The position numbers were made by a program, and so were the translations under genes. A DNA stretch of 44,854 bases from a virus, in the IMG/VR virus record IMGVR_UViG_3300037847_004699, positions 1 to 44,854 of that record; one strand, 5' to 3'. Below the pieces are notes generated by a model, which worked only from the letters and a program-made list of their open reading frames with translations, had not been told where the DNA came from and made no database searches. Below are positions 31,168-38,222 of the stretch, in pieces (the first letter of the stretch is position 1; each line of letters starts with the position of its first letter).

Positions 31168-31409
31168 TCTGATAAGTCCTCAGCAGACATAATTTCGTAT
31201 GCCTCATCGTCAAAACCAGCGTCCATTAGGCTTACGGCAGTATTCAAGATCTCTCGCAACCGCTCCATCTGCGCCTCTAGCTCCTGTATGCGCGCCTGAG
31301 CTGCGTTCTTGTCGTTTACCAGGTTTTGCAGCTGGCCCATGGTTATAGTTGCATGGGGATCTTCTACAAGCCTCTGCACAAAATTGCTGAGTTCGCTTTC
31401 ATATGTCAT
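31164..31409 (-). CDS. Coiled-coil hypothetical protein
   Basis: 81 residues from the ATG at 31409, with aggagg 8 to 9 bases upstream and a one-base to few-base overlap with the gene before. The middle is a strong coiled coil (VNDKNAAQARIQELEAQMERLREILNTA) and the end acidic (EAYEIMSAEDLSE). Such short coiled-coil proteins are common in phage early operons. No known role. Confidence 0.6.
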   Translation of the reverse strand: MTYESELSNFVQRLVEDPHATITMGQLQNLVNDKNAAQARIQELEAQMERLREILNTAVSLMDAGFDDEAYEIMSAEDLSE

Positions 31410-31702
31410 CACCCTTCCTCCTGTGCTGCTTTGAGCATGGCTTTGTAATTTTCCCGGAGCTCGTCGCAAATATTTGCGTGGCCAATGGCAAGTTCTACAT
31501 CGCCATTAAACCCAAGCTCTGCAAGCATTGGCAGCGTCGGCTCAACCGGAACAACCACATGGCCTTCCGGTATTGCGTAGAGGGGCGTTATCTTGCGGCC
31601 AAAACGCTCAAACTCTTTCATTTGAAACTCATTAACGGCTGCATATACATTCTCGCCGTCACTCGCTTCACACAACCAAGTCACCGGCTTCATATCTTTC
31701 AT
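31409..31702 (-). CDS. Hypothetical phage protein with PLYAIPEGHVVVPVEPT motif
   Basis: 97 residues. The block ITPLYAIPEGHVVVPVEPTLPMLAE is widespread in small phage proteins (Ea22/DUF-type early proteins) and usually precedes a helical C-end, here ICDELRENYKAMLKAAQEEG. Good site gaggaaatagcg before the ATG. No function is known for this family. It is the second-to-left of the group of small early genes. Confidence 0.7.
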   Translation of the reverse strand: MKDMKPVTWLCEASDGENVYAAVNEFQMKEFERFGRKITPLYAIPEGHVVVPVEPTLPMLAELGFNGDVELAIGHANICDELRENYKAMLKAAQEEG

Positions 31703-31741
31703 CGCTATTTCCTCTAAAAGAATTACAAATTAACACAGGTT

Positions 31742-31855
31742 TTAGCCCTGCACAACACCTGGTAGGGGTTTTCGTTTTAGTTCGTCCTGATAGTCCATCT
31801 CGCCAGCAATGCCGAGTAGGGCTAGCAGGATTATTACGTAGATGGTGGGGTTCAT
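31742..31855 (-). CDS. Very small single-span membrane protein
   Basis: 37 residues: MNPTIYVIILLALLGIAGEM, then DYQDELKRKPLPGVVQG. One N-terminal membrane helix and a charged tail. The ATG overlaps the stop of the upstream gene (ATGA) with ggaggaggt directly before it, the same coupling used throughout this operon. Too short for homology; translation is supported mainly by the overlap and fills an otherwise empty gap. Confidence 0.5.
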   Translation of the reverse strand: MNPTIYVIILLALLGIAGEMDYQDELKRKPLPGVVQG

Positions 31856-32130
31856 ACCTCCTCCATCATCAGGATAATTTCGCACACCGCGCGGAGTGGG
31901 TTGGGGTTGCTAGAAGACACTTCGCAATCCTTTGAACTTTCGCAGAGCTGATATTTTCCTTCAGATGTGTAGATGATAATTACCCCATACTCAACCATCA
32001 GCGGGCCTGTCAGTGACCAGTCGTTGCAGTAATTCCGCTGGCCTCGCCACGCAAGACCCATAATGCGACTTACTCGCAGCTCTACCTCAGAGTCACTCAT
32101 CCCCTTCAGCTGTTCTTGTGTGTAGCTCAT
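31852..32130 (-). CDS. Hypothetical early protein (DUF2591-like)
   Basis: 92 residues. The pattern VELRVSRIMGL ... YCNDWSLTGPLMVEYGVIIIY ... NPLRAVCEIILMMEE matches the general plan of DUF2591/ABA-sandwich phage proteins (NDWxxxxPLxEKYxI...RAxCxxxL). Site ggaggacaaatc before the ATG. Function unknown; often next to HTPGPW proteins, as here. Confidence 0.7.
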   Translation of the reverse strand: MSYTQEQLKGMSDSEVELRVSRIMGLAWRGQRNYCNDWSLTGPLMVEYGVIIIYTSEGKYQLCESSKDCEVSSSNPNPLRAVCEIILMMEEV

Positions 32131-32453
32131 GATTTGTCCTCCGCTTCATTGATGGCATCGAGGGCCTTCAATCGTGCTTCATCCTGAATTTCAGACTCTC
32201 CTGCTATTGGAAAGGCTTTTACACAAAACCTAAGAGCCTCCAACAACTTAGGCGCAGCGGCGATCAGGTTGGCGTTGGCCAGTTGCTCTTCTGTTGGGTC
32301 GCGTACAGTTTCATTGAACTCATTCCAAACTGAGTCGCAATCAACTTCACAAATAACACGGCCGCTTTCGGTCGTGATATCAATTGGATAACGACGCTCT
32401 TCTTCGACCACCCACGGCCCCGGGGTATGCTTGCTCATTGTTTTGTTAATCAT
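32127..32453 (-). CDS. HTPGPW-type hypothetical phage protein
   Basis: 108 residues from the ATG at 32453, which overlaps the upstream stop (ATGA); an ATG at 32438 (MSKHTPGPW) is the other candidate. HTPGPW at the N-end and ANANLIAAAPKLLEALRFCV in the middle are hallmarks of a very widespread phage protein of unknown function. Helical C-end. No sign of catalysis. Confidence 0.75.
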   Translation of the reverse strand: MINKTMSKHTPGPWVVEEERRYPIDITTESGRVICEVDCDSVWNEFNETVRDPTEEQLANANLIAAAPKLLEALRFCVKAFPIAGESEIQDEARLKALDAINEAEDKS

Positions 32454-32851
32454 TCCTCTCCCTCCACCACATATTTGCAAACAATAAACTGATGAATCCC
32501 TCTTTTTCGTTGCTGACTACTAAGCCCGTCAGACCAAAGCATCCAACCATCTGGCACGCTGTCTTCAATCATCCGCCGCGCTTCTTCGGTCTTTTCTAAT
32601 CTCGCCGACACAGGAATACCAATGGTTTCTGTGACTCGTTTCTTGCCAATAAACTGGTACGTATCGGTATCCGCAATAGTCACATCGGCATCACTATAGG
32701 ACATCCCAGTTAAGCATTCAGCGAAATCAGCAAACTCCATGCTTAATTCCGAAATTGTTAAACCAGAAGCTCGATCTTCAATAGAAACAAAAATCTTACC
32801 TTCACCTTTATACATTGAACGTCGACTAATCGTCACCTTGCCTTTAATCAT
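32450..32851 (-). CDS. Hypothetical early protein
   Basis: 133 residues from the ATG at 32851 (GGAGG 7 bases upstream, TGATG overlap with the preceding gene). N-terminal beta strands (KGKVTISRRSMYKGEGKIFVSIEDRASGLTI), then a helix with EFADFAECLTGMSYSDADVTI, then a patch of conserved-looking basic residues (IGKKRVTETIGIPV). Not recognised. Similar proteins with an E-F-A-x-x-L-T-G phrase occur in phage early regions. Confidence 0.65.
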   Translation of the reverse strand: MIKGKVTISRRSMYKGEGKIFVSIEDRASGLTISELSMEFADFAECLTGMSYSDADVTIADTDTYQFIGKKRVTETIGIPVSARLEKTEEARRMIEDSVPDGWMLWSDGLSSQQRKRGIHQFIVCKYVVEGEE

Positions 32852-33237
32852 CACTCCACCTCCGCTAACTCATTAATTTTCGCCATCGCTGGCGATTCCT
32901 TACGACCCCACAGGTTATACACTTTTTTCTGGTGGTCAAGCATGTGTTCGACCTGTGCCTTCAGCGCCATGGCGGCGGCCTTGTCTTCACCGTATCGGCG
33001 CATAGACAGATAGACCCTGGCTGCCGAATGGTGCACAGAGTTAATCAGGTAGCCACTCAGTGCGTTGCCGTCCTCATCCTCCATGCGATCCCAGGACATC
33101 ATCAGGTCGGCCAACTGTCGGCGCAGCTGTGATGCTCGGCTTGAGATTTTCCGCGATTCGATACCGGTTCGTGCTGCTGCCTCCGATGTTGTCATCTCGC
33201 CAGTGGCTACCCGAATGTAAATTTCTGTTTTTTTCAT
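32851..33237 (-). CDS. First early gene: putative DNA-binding protein
   Basis: 128 residues. The N-end TEIYIRVATGEMTTSEAAARTGIESRKISSRASQLRRQL has the spacing of a helix-turn-helix (turn at EAAARTGI, recognition helix ESRKISSRASQLR). The rest is helical with VHHSAARVYLSMRRYGEDKAAAMALKAQVEHML. It is the promoter-proximal gene of the early operon and next to the repeat-rich control region, so a regulator or origin-binding protein is plausible. The start has a weak agaaaag site. Confidence 0.6.
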   Translation of the reverse strand: MKKTEIYIRVATGEMTTSEAAARTGIESRKISSRASQLRRQLADLMMSWDRMEDEDGNALSGYLINSVHHSAARVYLSMRRYGEDKAAAMALKAQVEHMLDHQKKVYNLWGRKESPAMAKINELAEVE

Positions 33238-33430
33238 CTTTTCTCGACTTTCTTAATTAATGAATGCAAAACTTTATTTGATTTTGATAAATAAAACAAG
33301 GGGTATATTCAATTCTGATAAATTTAATTTGATTCTGAGTAATTTTATTAAACATTATCAAATTCTTATTTTTCGATTGTAATTTCAACACCTTGTAACC
33401 TATTGATTTTAAAGGGTTTTTTACTTGCCG
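33238..33430. promoter_or_regulatory. AT-rich control region with repeated motifs
   Basis: No gene is visible in this strongly A/T-rich stretch between divergent operons. Related motifs recur: ATTTGATTTTGATAA (33276-33290), ATTCTGATAAATTT (33312-33325), ATTTGATTCTGA (33327-33338) and, inverted, attatcaaat near 33354-33363. A weak minus promoter, TTGTTT (33299-33294), 17-base spacer, TAAAGT (33276-33271), would serve the early operon. The repeats could be operators or replication iterons. Confidence 0.5.
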
Positions 33431-33459
33431 TTGACCACGGGTTATTTCCCTGCTAAGAT
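33431..33459 (+). promoter_or_regulatory. Strong sigma70 promoter
   Basis: -35 TTGACC (33431-33436), 17-base spacer, -10 TAAGAT (33454-33459), pointing towards the terminase genes. The -10 lies within the left arm of a long dyad (33439-33542). Confidence 0.7.
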
Positions 33460-33542
33460 GAGTTTTCCTCAGAACGAAGGAGCCGGGCGGGACGCCTCCG
33501 GGTCTGCCGCTCCTAAACGAGAAAACTCTTAGCGGATAACCC
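33439..33542 (+). other. Long interrupted dyad / structured element over a promoter
   Basis: Nested pairings: GGGTTAT (33439-33445) with ATAACCC (33536-33542); GCTAAG (33452-33457) with CTTAGC (33528-33533); AGTTTTC (33461-33467) with GAAAACT (33521-33527), only a 3-base bulge between the last two helices; GGAGC (33479-33483) with GCTCC (33509-33513); an inner GGCG-gga-CGCC. About 32 pairs in 104 bases. As DNA it overlaps the -10 at 33454, so an operator or cruciform is possible; as RNA only the inner part would be in the transcript from that promoter. Confidence 0.55.
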
Positions 33543-33572
33543 TGCCCGGAGTCACAACCATAAAATAGGTAC

Positions 33573-33602
33573 AGGTTAGAAACAACCTCTTAGGTGTATA
33601 AT
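33573..33602 (+). promoter_or_regulatory. Terminase promoter with operator-like dyad
   Basis: -10 TATAAT at 33597-33602; the -35 region is weak. Upstream, AGGTT (33573-33577) and AACCT (33584-33588) form a short inverted repeat with spacer agaaac, suggestive of an activator or repressor site. The small terminase start is at 33640. Confidence 0.5.
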
Positions 33603-33639
33603 GGATAAAGTGACTGATAATTAAGTAAGAGTATTAAAG

Positions 33640-34062
33640 ATGAAACTGACTCAGAAACAGGAGAATTTTGCGTTAAACTACGTTGAATGTGGAAACGCAT
33701 CAGAGGCATACAGACGGTCTTATAATGCCTCTAATATGAAAACAGAGTCAGTTAACCGGAAAGCTCATGATGTACTTGAAAACGTCAACGTATCGGCAAG
33801 GGTGGAAGAATTGAAACAACAGCATAGAGAGCGGCATAACGTTACCGTTGATGACCTCCTGAATGAGCTAGAGGAGGCACGAACGGTTGCCTTGACCTGT
33901 GAGACGCCTCAAAGCTCTGCGGCTGTCTCAGCGACAATGGGGAAGGCTAAGATACTGGGGCTTGATAAACAGGTTATTGACCACGTCAGCTCTGATGGCA
34001 CCATGACGCCGAAAGGCACAGTGATAGCCAGTGATGTGCAGGACATACTGGACAACCTCTGA
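33640..34062 (+). CDS. Terminase small subunit
   Basis: 140 residues. MKLTQKQENFALNYVECGNASEAYRRSYNASN matches the N-terminal helix-turn-helix of Terminase_2-type small subunits, which recognise the packaging site. A central coiled-coil region (RVEELKQQHRERHNVTVDDLLNELEEAR) would build the ring. Its stop overlaps the large subunit start (TGATG). The pac/cos site is often within or near this gene; no obvious repeat is seen here. Confidence 0.85.
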   Translation: MKLTQKQENFALNYVECGNASEAYRRSYNASNMKTESVNRKAHDVLENVNVSARVEELKQQHRERHNVTVDDLLNELEEARTVALTCETPQSSAAVSATMGKAKILGLDKQVIDHVSSDGTMTPKGTVIASDVQDILDNL

Positions 34063-35618
34063 TGCTGGATTGGGAGGAGTTAACGCCGGGTCAGCGTGAG
34101 GCTGTAAGGCTGATTTCTGAGCGCAACTTTCTCAAATTCCAGCAGGTCTGGTTCCAGCTGCTACAGGGCCAGAAATTCATAACCAACTGGCACCATGAAT
34201 ACATGGCCGAAGTCGCGCATCAGATGGTCAAGCGTGAGCGCGGCAACACCATCCTGAACATCCCGCCGGGCGGTACAAAGACCGAAACATGGTCGATTGC
34301 ATTCCCGGCATGGTCGCTGATACAGCAGCTGTCGCCATCGGATCGCCAGCGCTATCTAAACCTGTCGTTCTCTGACTCCCTGACCAAACGCAACAGCCGC
34401 CGTGTGCGCGACATGATCAAATCACCGGAGTGGCAGTCGCTCTGGCCGTCGGTATTCGGCGTTGACCAGGCTGAGGAGTGGTCGCTGTGTGATGATGGCG
34501 GCAAAAACATTTTTGAAGTGGTTAGTCGATCCACAGGCGGCCAAGTGACGGGTGGCCGTGGCGGCTATCCTGGCCCTGACTTCTCCGGTATGGTGTTTCT
34601 GGATGACCCTGACAAGCCTGATGATATGTTCTCAGAGGCTAAGCGGGCAAAATCACACCGACTACTGGTCGATACCGTGCGATCCCGTCGCGGTGACAAA
34701 TCCAAAGAGCATCCAACACCCATCGGACTGATTCAGCAGCGCCTGCACCTGATGGATTCGACCGGGTTTATCATGTCTGGCGGAATGGGTCTTGAGTTCG
34801 ATTGCATTAAAATCCCGGCACTGATTGACGAGGGCTACATCGAACAGCTGCCGGAGCCATTCCGGTCTAAATGCTGGGAATCTGTGCGAGGCACGGACAA
34901 ATCCGGGCAGTACTGGTCATTCTGGCCAGCCAATGAGCACGTTGGCCAGCTGATGCAGCTGTGGGAGCAGAACGAATACACGTTCATGGCTCAGTACATG
35001 CAAAACCCTATCGCACTGGGCGGTCAGATATTCGACCCTGAGTGGTGGAATTATTACAGCTACGATGACATCGGCGTATTTGAATGGCGATTTATCACGG
35101 CGGATACCGCGCAAAAAACCGGGCAGCACAACGATTTCTCTGTGTTCTGCCACTGGGGTGTCTATGACGGCAATCTGTACCTGATCGACATGCACCGTGG
35201 CAAATGGACGGCTCCCGACCTGCGCGAGCAGTTTAAAATGTTTGTCGGCCAATGCTGGGAATTTGATAACCTGTATCACGGCACGCTGCGCTCGATACAT
35301 GTTGAGGACAAAGCGAGCGGTACCGGGTTGATTCAGGATTTGTCGCACGAGCTGCCGCTGTCGATTGACGCAATTCAGCGGAACCGAGATAAGTTTTCCC
35401 GCTCGTTTGATGCAGCACCGCAGATTAAGGCGGGTCGCGTATACCTGCCTAATGACAAGCCGTGGCTGGCAGAGTTTGTGAGCGAGCACAGCGCGTTTAC
35501 CGCCGATGATACGCACAAACATGATGATATGGTGGATAACACGATGGACGCTGTTGATGTTGCACTACTAGGCCAGACATTCGACTTCGGCGCCCTGTTG
35601 CCATCGCGGATGAGGTAG
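34062..35618 (+). CDS. Terminase large subunit
   Basis: 518 residues. ATPase: Walker A-like PPGGTKT (68-74), Walker B FLDDPD (Asp181-Asp182). Nuclease: FITADTAQK (Asp348) and HDDMVD (488-492) supply acidic residues of the RNase H-like domain. WHHEYMAEV upstream of the Walker A is the adenine-binding region. It cuts and pumps concatemeric DNA into the prohead. The variant PPGGTKT/S motif is shared by a large group of terminases, so the packaging mode cannot be fixed from it, but the permuted ends of the contig fit headful packaging. Confidence 0.9.
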   Translation: MLDWEELTPGQREAVRLISERNFLKFQQVWFQLLQGQKFITNWHHEYMAEVAHQMVKRERGNTILNIPPGGTKTETWSIAFPAWSLIQQLSPSDRQRYLNLSFSDSLTKRNSRRVRDMIKSPEWQSLWPSVFGVDQAEEWSLCDDGGKNIFEVVSRSTGGQVTGGRGGYPGPDFSGMVFLDDPDKPDDMFSEAKRAKSHRLLVDTVRSRRGDKSKEHPTPIGLIQQRLHLMDSTGFIMSGGMGLEFDCIKIPALIDEGYIEQLPEPFRSKCWESVRGTDKSGQYWSFWPANEHVGQLMQLWEQNEYTFMAQYMQNPIALGGQIFDPEWWNYYSYDDIGVFEWRFITADTAQKTGQHNDFSVFCHWGVYDGNLYLIDMHRGKWTAPDLREQFKMFVGQCWEFDNLYHGTLRSIHVEDKASGTGLIQDLSHELPLSIDAIQRNRDKFSRSFDAAPQIKAGRVYLPNDKPWLAEFVSEHSAFTADDTHKHDDMVDNTMDAVDVALLGQTFDFGALLPSRMR

Positions 35619-35626
35619 TGTATTGT
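35598..35626 (+). promoter_or_regulatory. Promoter downstream of terminase
   Basis: -35 TTGCCA (35598-35603), 17-base spacer, -10 TATTGT (35621-35626), then tttgtaattgacgagagga and the start at 35655. The same arrangement precedes 44107 and 27664 (minus). Confidence 0.6.
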
Positions 35627-35654
35627 GGGTTTGTAATTGACGAGAGGATAGAAA

Positions 35655-35951
35655 ATGAAGAACCTGGAAATAGCAGAAAACAGCAGCACCCTGTACAACC
35701 TTGGCGACGATGGATGCAACGACATTTGGTTTAATGTCAATAAGTACAGGGCCGACAGAGAAGCTGAGATTCAAACTGCGCTTGAGATCATGAAGCGCGT
35801 CAACATGCACGATCAGCTGGTGGAGGCGCTGTCAGATATGATTGAGCAGTTTGCTGATTTTGACGAAGACGCCGGAGAGCTTAAACAGGTACAACGGTTC
35901 GCGGTTGTAAATACTGCAATGGAGCTTATCGAAAAGGAAGAGGGACAATAA
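35655..35951 (+). CDS. Hypothetical acidic protein
   Basis: 98 residues with site gagagga before the ATG. Helical, acidic (HDQLVEALSDMIEQFADFDEDAGELKQV), with an aromatic N-terminal part (LGDDGCNDIWFNVNKYRADREAEIQ). Of the sort commonly found in clusters of small genes next to packaging genes. No family recognised. It begins a five-gene run driven by the promoter at 35598. Confidence 0.6.
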   Translation: MKNLEIAENSSTLYNLGDDGCNDIWFNVNKYRADREAEIQTALEIMKRVNMHDQLVEALSDMIEQFADFDEDAGELKQVQRFAVVNTAMELIEKEEGQ

Positions 35952-35953
35952 CC

Positions 35954-36481
35954 ATGACACAACAACTAACCATCGAACAACTGAAGTTTGCCCGGAGTAT
36001 TGGGGCTACTCATTACGACTGGAATAACAGACGATTCCGCAAGGACGGGAGTTTTTACAGCGAAAGGAAAGATTGCTGGTTGTATGGATTGAATGAGAAT
36101 CAATATAACCCGCGCAAACAAATCAAGAAAATCGACTTCTCCCCGCTGGATGAACCGGAGTCTGAGTATGTGCCAAAGGTGGGGGAGGAGTGTGAAGTGT
36201 ACACAAATGATCACGGGTGGATCAATGCTAAACCTGTTGGTGAGGATGGCGGGGAGTATGTTTACAGGCTTGAGATTCCCATGGGGAATAGGCTTGAGAT
36301 TAGATACATGAAGTGCTCAAGATGCAAATTCCGCCCACTACCCGACCCAGAACAGCAGCGCCGTGATGAGCTGCTGGAGAAGTGGCGCAGTCAGTCGCTT
36401 GAAAATGCTCACGACACTGAAGCCTCTGTTTTAACCGTGGGCGAAATGATTGATTTTATTGTTGATCTGGAGGGCGAGTGA
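35954..36481 (+). CDS. Hypothetical protein with FARSIGAT domain, paralogue of 37603
   Basis: 175 residues. The N-end MTQQLTIEQLKFARSIGATHYDWN...KKIDFSPLDEPE is clearly related to the gene at 37603 (MEQKLTMEQLHFARSIGATRY...IIDFSPLDHE). Here it continues into a different C-part: a beta-like region VPKVGEECEVYTNDHGWINAKPVGEDGGEYVYRLE and a Cys pair (KCSRCKFRPLPDPEQQRRDELLEKW). The shared N-domain with swapped C-domains suggests a targeting module. Function unknown. Confidence 0.65.
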   Translation: MTQQLTIEQLKFARSIGATHYDWNNRRFRKDGSFYSERKDCWLYGLNENQYNPRKQIKKIDFSPLDEPESEYVPKVGEECEVYTNDHGWINAKPVGEDGGEYVYRLEIPMGNRLEIRYMKCSRCKFRPLPDPEQQRRDELLEKWRSQSLENAHDTEASVLTVGEMIDFIVDLEGE

Positions 36482-36738
36482 TGAGCGCGAGCACTATAAT
36501 AATTTTCGTTATGTGGTTGTTTATCTCTGCGCTGATGAGCTATGACAAAGGCGCGAGTGATCTACGGGATTCAATCACCAATACCTGCACCACAGAAGGC
36601 CAGTTCACCGCATTTGGCCGCACATACCGCTGCGGCGTAGTTGAGCATGAAACAATCCAGCAGTCCAAAGCCCGGCGTTTCGAGCAGTGCCGGGCGTGGC
36701 TGCATAACGCATTGCGAGAACCACATGACACTAACTAA
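36481..36738 (+). CDS. Small membrane-anchored protein
   Basis: 85 residues from the ATG overlapping the upstream stop (TGATG); a GTG at 36478 would add one residue. One N-terminal membrane segment (STIIIFVMWLFISALMSY), then a periplasmic-type part with two or three Cys (NTCTTEGQFTAFGRTYRCGVVEH ... EQCRAWL). No known family. Its end overlaps the next gene. Confidence 0.6.
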   Translation: MSASTIIIFVMWLFISALMSYDKGASDLRDSITNTCTTEGQFTAFGRTYRCGVVEHETIQQSKARRFEQCRAWLHNALREPHDTN

Positions 36739-36892
36739 CCTGGTACTCCAGCACACCGGAAAACCCGGACGGGAATGCCATCACCGGCACCAGATGCAGG
36801 GCACAGGCAGCCATTTTTACCACTCCACCGGGCTGCTTTACTGCTCCCGGTGCGGAGGGTGGCAGTTGATTAAAAAGAGAATACCCGCCTAG
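36725..36892 (+). CDS. Small zinc-binding-like protein
   Basis: 55 residues from the ATG at 36725, 14 bases inside the previous gene. The pattern HTGKPGRECHHRHQMQGTG ... YCSRCGGWQLIKKR contains Cys/His pairs that could bind one zinc ion (C...HH...H...CSRC). The stop codon lies in the first arm of the terminator that follows. Unknown role; similar mini zinc proteins are abundant in phages. Confidence 0.6.
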   Translation: MTLTNLVLQHTGKPGRECHHRHQMQGTGSHFYHSTGLLYCSRCGGWQLIKKRIPA

Positions 36893-36905
36893 TGCGGGTT
36901 TTTTT
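36883..36905 (+). terminator. Rho-independent terminator
   Basis: ACCCGC (36883-36888), ctagt, GCGGGT (36894-36899), then a T-run to 36905. The stop codon of the preceding gene is inside the stem. A promoter begins two bases later. Confidence 0.9.
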
Positions 36906-36906
36906 A

Positions 36907-36934
36907 TTGCAAGATTGCAAGGCGTGTGTATTAT
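36907..36934 (+). promoter_or_regulatory. Promoter immediately after terminator
   Basis: -35 TTGCAA (36907-36912), 16-base spacer ending in tgtg, -10 TATTAT (36929-36934). The gene at 36955 starts 20 bases downstream behind gaggag. Confidence 0.65.
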
Positions 36935-36954
36935 TGAAAAAAAGAGGAGTAAGC

Positions 36955-37221
36955 ATGAAATCAGAACACATCTCAGAAACCGGCTGCACGATTCACGATG
37001 CGACCGGCGCACTAAAGCATCGCTGCAAAGTACATCGCGTCACGTGTCCGTGTGGCGCTGAGTTTGAGGCTGTCGGCACTTACGTCAGGCAGGGGAAGGT
37101 TAGAAGCTGCGGCTGCATGAGCACGCGATCAAAACGATACAAAAAACGCGAAAAAAACGCACTGCGTGAGTCGCTTTCCCGGCAACTGTGGGCGATGAGG
37201 TTGTGGGTGAGGGCTGGGTGA
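36955..37221 (+). CDS. Small zinc-finger-like basic protein
   Basis: 88 residues from the ATG at 36955 (gaggagtaagc). Cys/His arrangement CTIH ... HRCKVHRVTCPCGAEFEA ... VRSCGCM and a very basic C-end (STRSKRYKKREKNALRESLSR), suggesting a nucleic-acid-binding zinc module; the CPCG...CGC phrase recalls HNH/AP2-linked zinc ribbons in phages, but no nuclease residues follow. Overlap with the next gene (TGATG). Confidence 0.6.
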   Translation: MKSEHISETGCTIHDATGALKHRCKVHRVTCPCGAEFEAVGTYVRQGKVRSCGCMSTRSKRYKKREKNALRESLSRQLWAMRLWVRAG

Positions 37222-37565
37222 TGGATAAGCGCGAATGGACGACACTGGAGCAGCAAAGGCTGGTTAAAATGTCAAAGTCGATGACTGTTGCCGAGGCCGC
37301 CAAAGAGCTTCGTAGAACGTATAACTCCGTGTTGTCAAAGTCACATCAGCTTGGTGTATCGTTCCGTGTCGCAAGTGCATCAAAGAAACGCACTATATTT
37401 GCCGAAGATATAGCGCAAATGATGGAGCTTCAAAGCCTTGGGCTATGCTCGTCAGAGATAGGATGCTACGTAGGCGTGCACAAGATGGGCGTTAGATCAG
37501 CGCTAAGCAAGGCCCGCCGTGGTGGATTTGACGCCTATCCTCTGCGCGGGGTTGACAAACAGTAA
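37221..37565 (+). CDS. Helix-turn-helix protein
   Basis: 114 residues from the ATG at 37221. Two DNA-binding-like blocks: WTTLEQQRLVKMSKSMTVAEAAKELRRTYNSVLSKSHQLG (SANT/HTH-like) and FAEDIAQMMELQSLGLCSSEIGCYVGVHKMGVRSALSKARRG (HTH). The double-HTH architecture is common for phage late or middle regulators (GcrA-like layout without its core). It may regulate the genes around; targets unknown. Confidence 0.65.
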   Translation: MDKREWTTLEQQRLVKMSKSMTVAEAAKELRRTYNSVLSKSHQLGVSFRVASASKKRTIFAEDIAQMMELQSLGLCSSEIGCYVGVHKMGVRSALSKARRGGFDAYPLRGVDKQ

Positions 37566-37602
37566 TAATGCGTCGATAGTTGGGTTTTTACGGGAGAAGA
37601 TT

Positions 37603-38067
37603 ATGGAACAAAAATTAACGATGGAGCAGCTTCATTTTGCGCGCAGTATTGGGGCGACTCGGTATTTGCGGGGTGGAATATGGGCCAATGAATCAACAAC
37701 GGATTTTTTTCATACAGGCGACTCTGTTTGGATGGGAGCATATTGGATGCCGCTTAGCCATTCCGTGAGCGATGATAGGTGTCCGATTATAGACTTCTCG
37801 CCGCTTGACCATGAGTGTGGCGATGCCGAAAAGGTGCCCGGAAACACCGAAAAATACCCGGCGTACTTCCGTGACGTTTCTGGCTTATCAGAGGTCGATG
37901 TCTACGCCATTCATAATCTTTTCGGCATTGATGATGCGTCTGGCTGCATTCATCACGCGAGTAAAAAGCTGTTATTGTCTGGCACGCGCACTGGCGGAAA
38001 ATCAAAACGCGACGACATACGCGAGGCGCGCGACACTCTCAATCGCTGGCTGGAGCTTAACAAATGA
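37603..38067 (+). CDS. FARSIGAT-domain protein with DUF3310-like C-terminus
   Basis: 154 residues, site gggagaagatt before the ATG. The N-terminal half is a paralogue of 35954 (LTMEQLHFARSIGAT ... IIDFSPLD). The C-terminal half DVYAIHNLFGIDDASGCIHHASKKLLLSGTRTGGKSKRDDIREARDTLNRWLEL resembles the DUF3310 pattern, found with nucleotide-metabolism proteins of phages. It overlaps the next small gene by 4 bases. Unknown function. Confidence 0.65.
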   Translation: MEQKLTMEQLHFARSIGATRYLRGGIWANESTTDFFHTGDSVWMGAYWMPLSHSVSDDRCPIIDFSPLDHECGDAEKVPGNTEKYPAYFRDVSGLSEVDVYAIHNLFGIDDASGCIHHASKKLLLSGTRTGGKSKRDDIREARDTLNRWLELNK

Positions 38068-38222
38068 AAAACTACTACTACGTAAAAATGCACGGAATCT
38101 GGCGCGTCGCGCTGTATGTGCCGAAAGAAGACGTATACCTACTGCCGGGCGATGAGTTCGACCATAGCCCGGATGACTTTGATGAGATTGGCGAGCGCGT
38201 ACCGGCGCCGGAGGGTGAGTGA
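38064..38222 (+). CDS. Small hypothetical protein (YYYVKMHGIW type)
   Basis: 52 residues: MKNYYYVKMHGIWRVALYVP followed by a very acidic part (PGDEFDHSPDDFDEIGERVPAPEGE). The start overlaps the upstream stop (ATGA) and its stop overlaps the next start. A mini beta protein followed by an acidic tail with xPGDEFDHSPDDFDEIG is recurrent in phage genomes, so I judge it real despite its length. Function unknown. Confidence 0.65.
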   Translation: MKNYYYVKMHGIWRVALYVPKEDVYLLPGDEFDHSPDDFDEIGERVPAPEGE

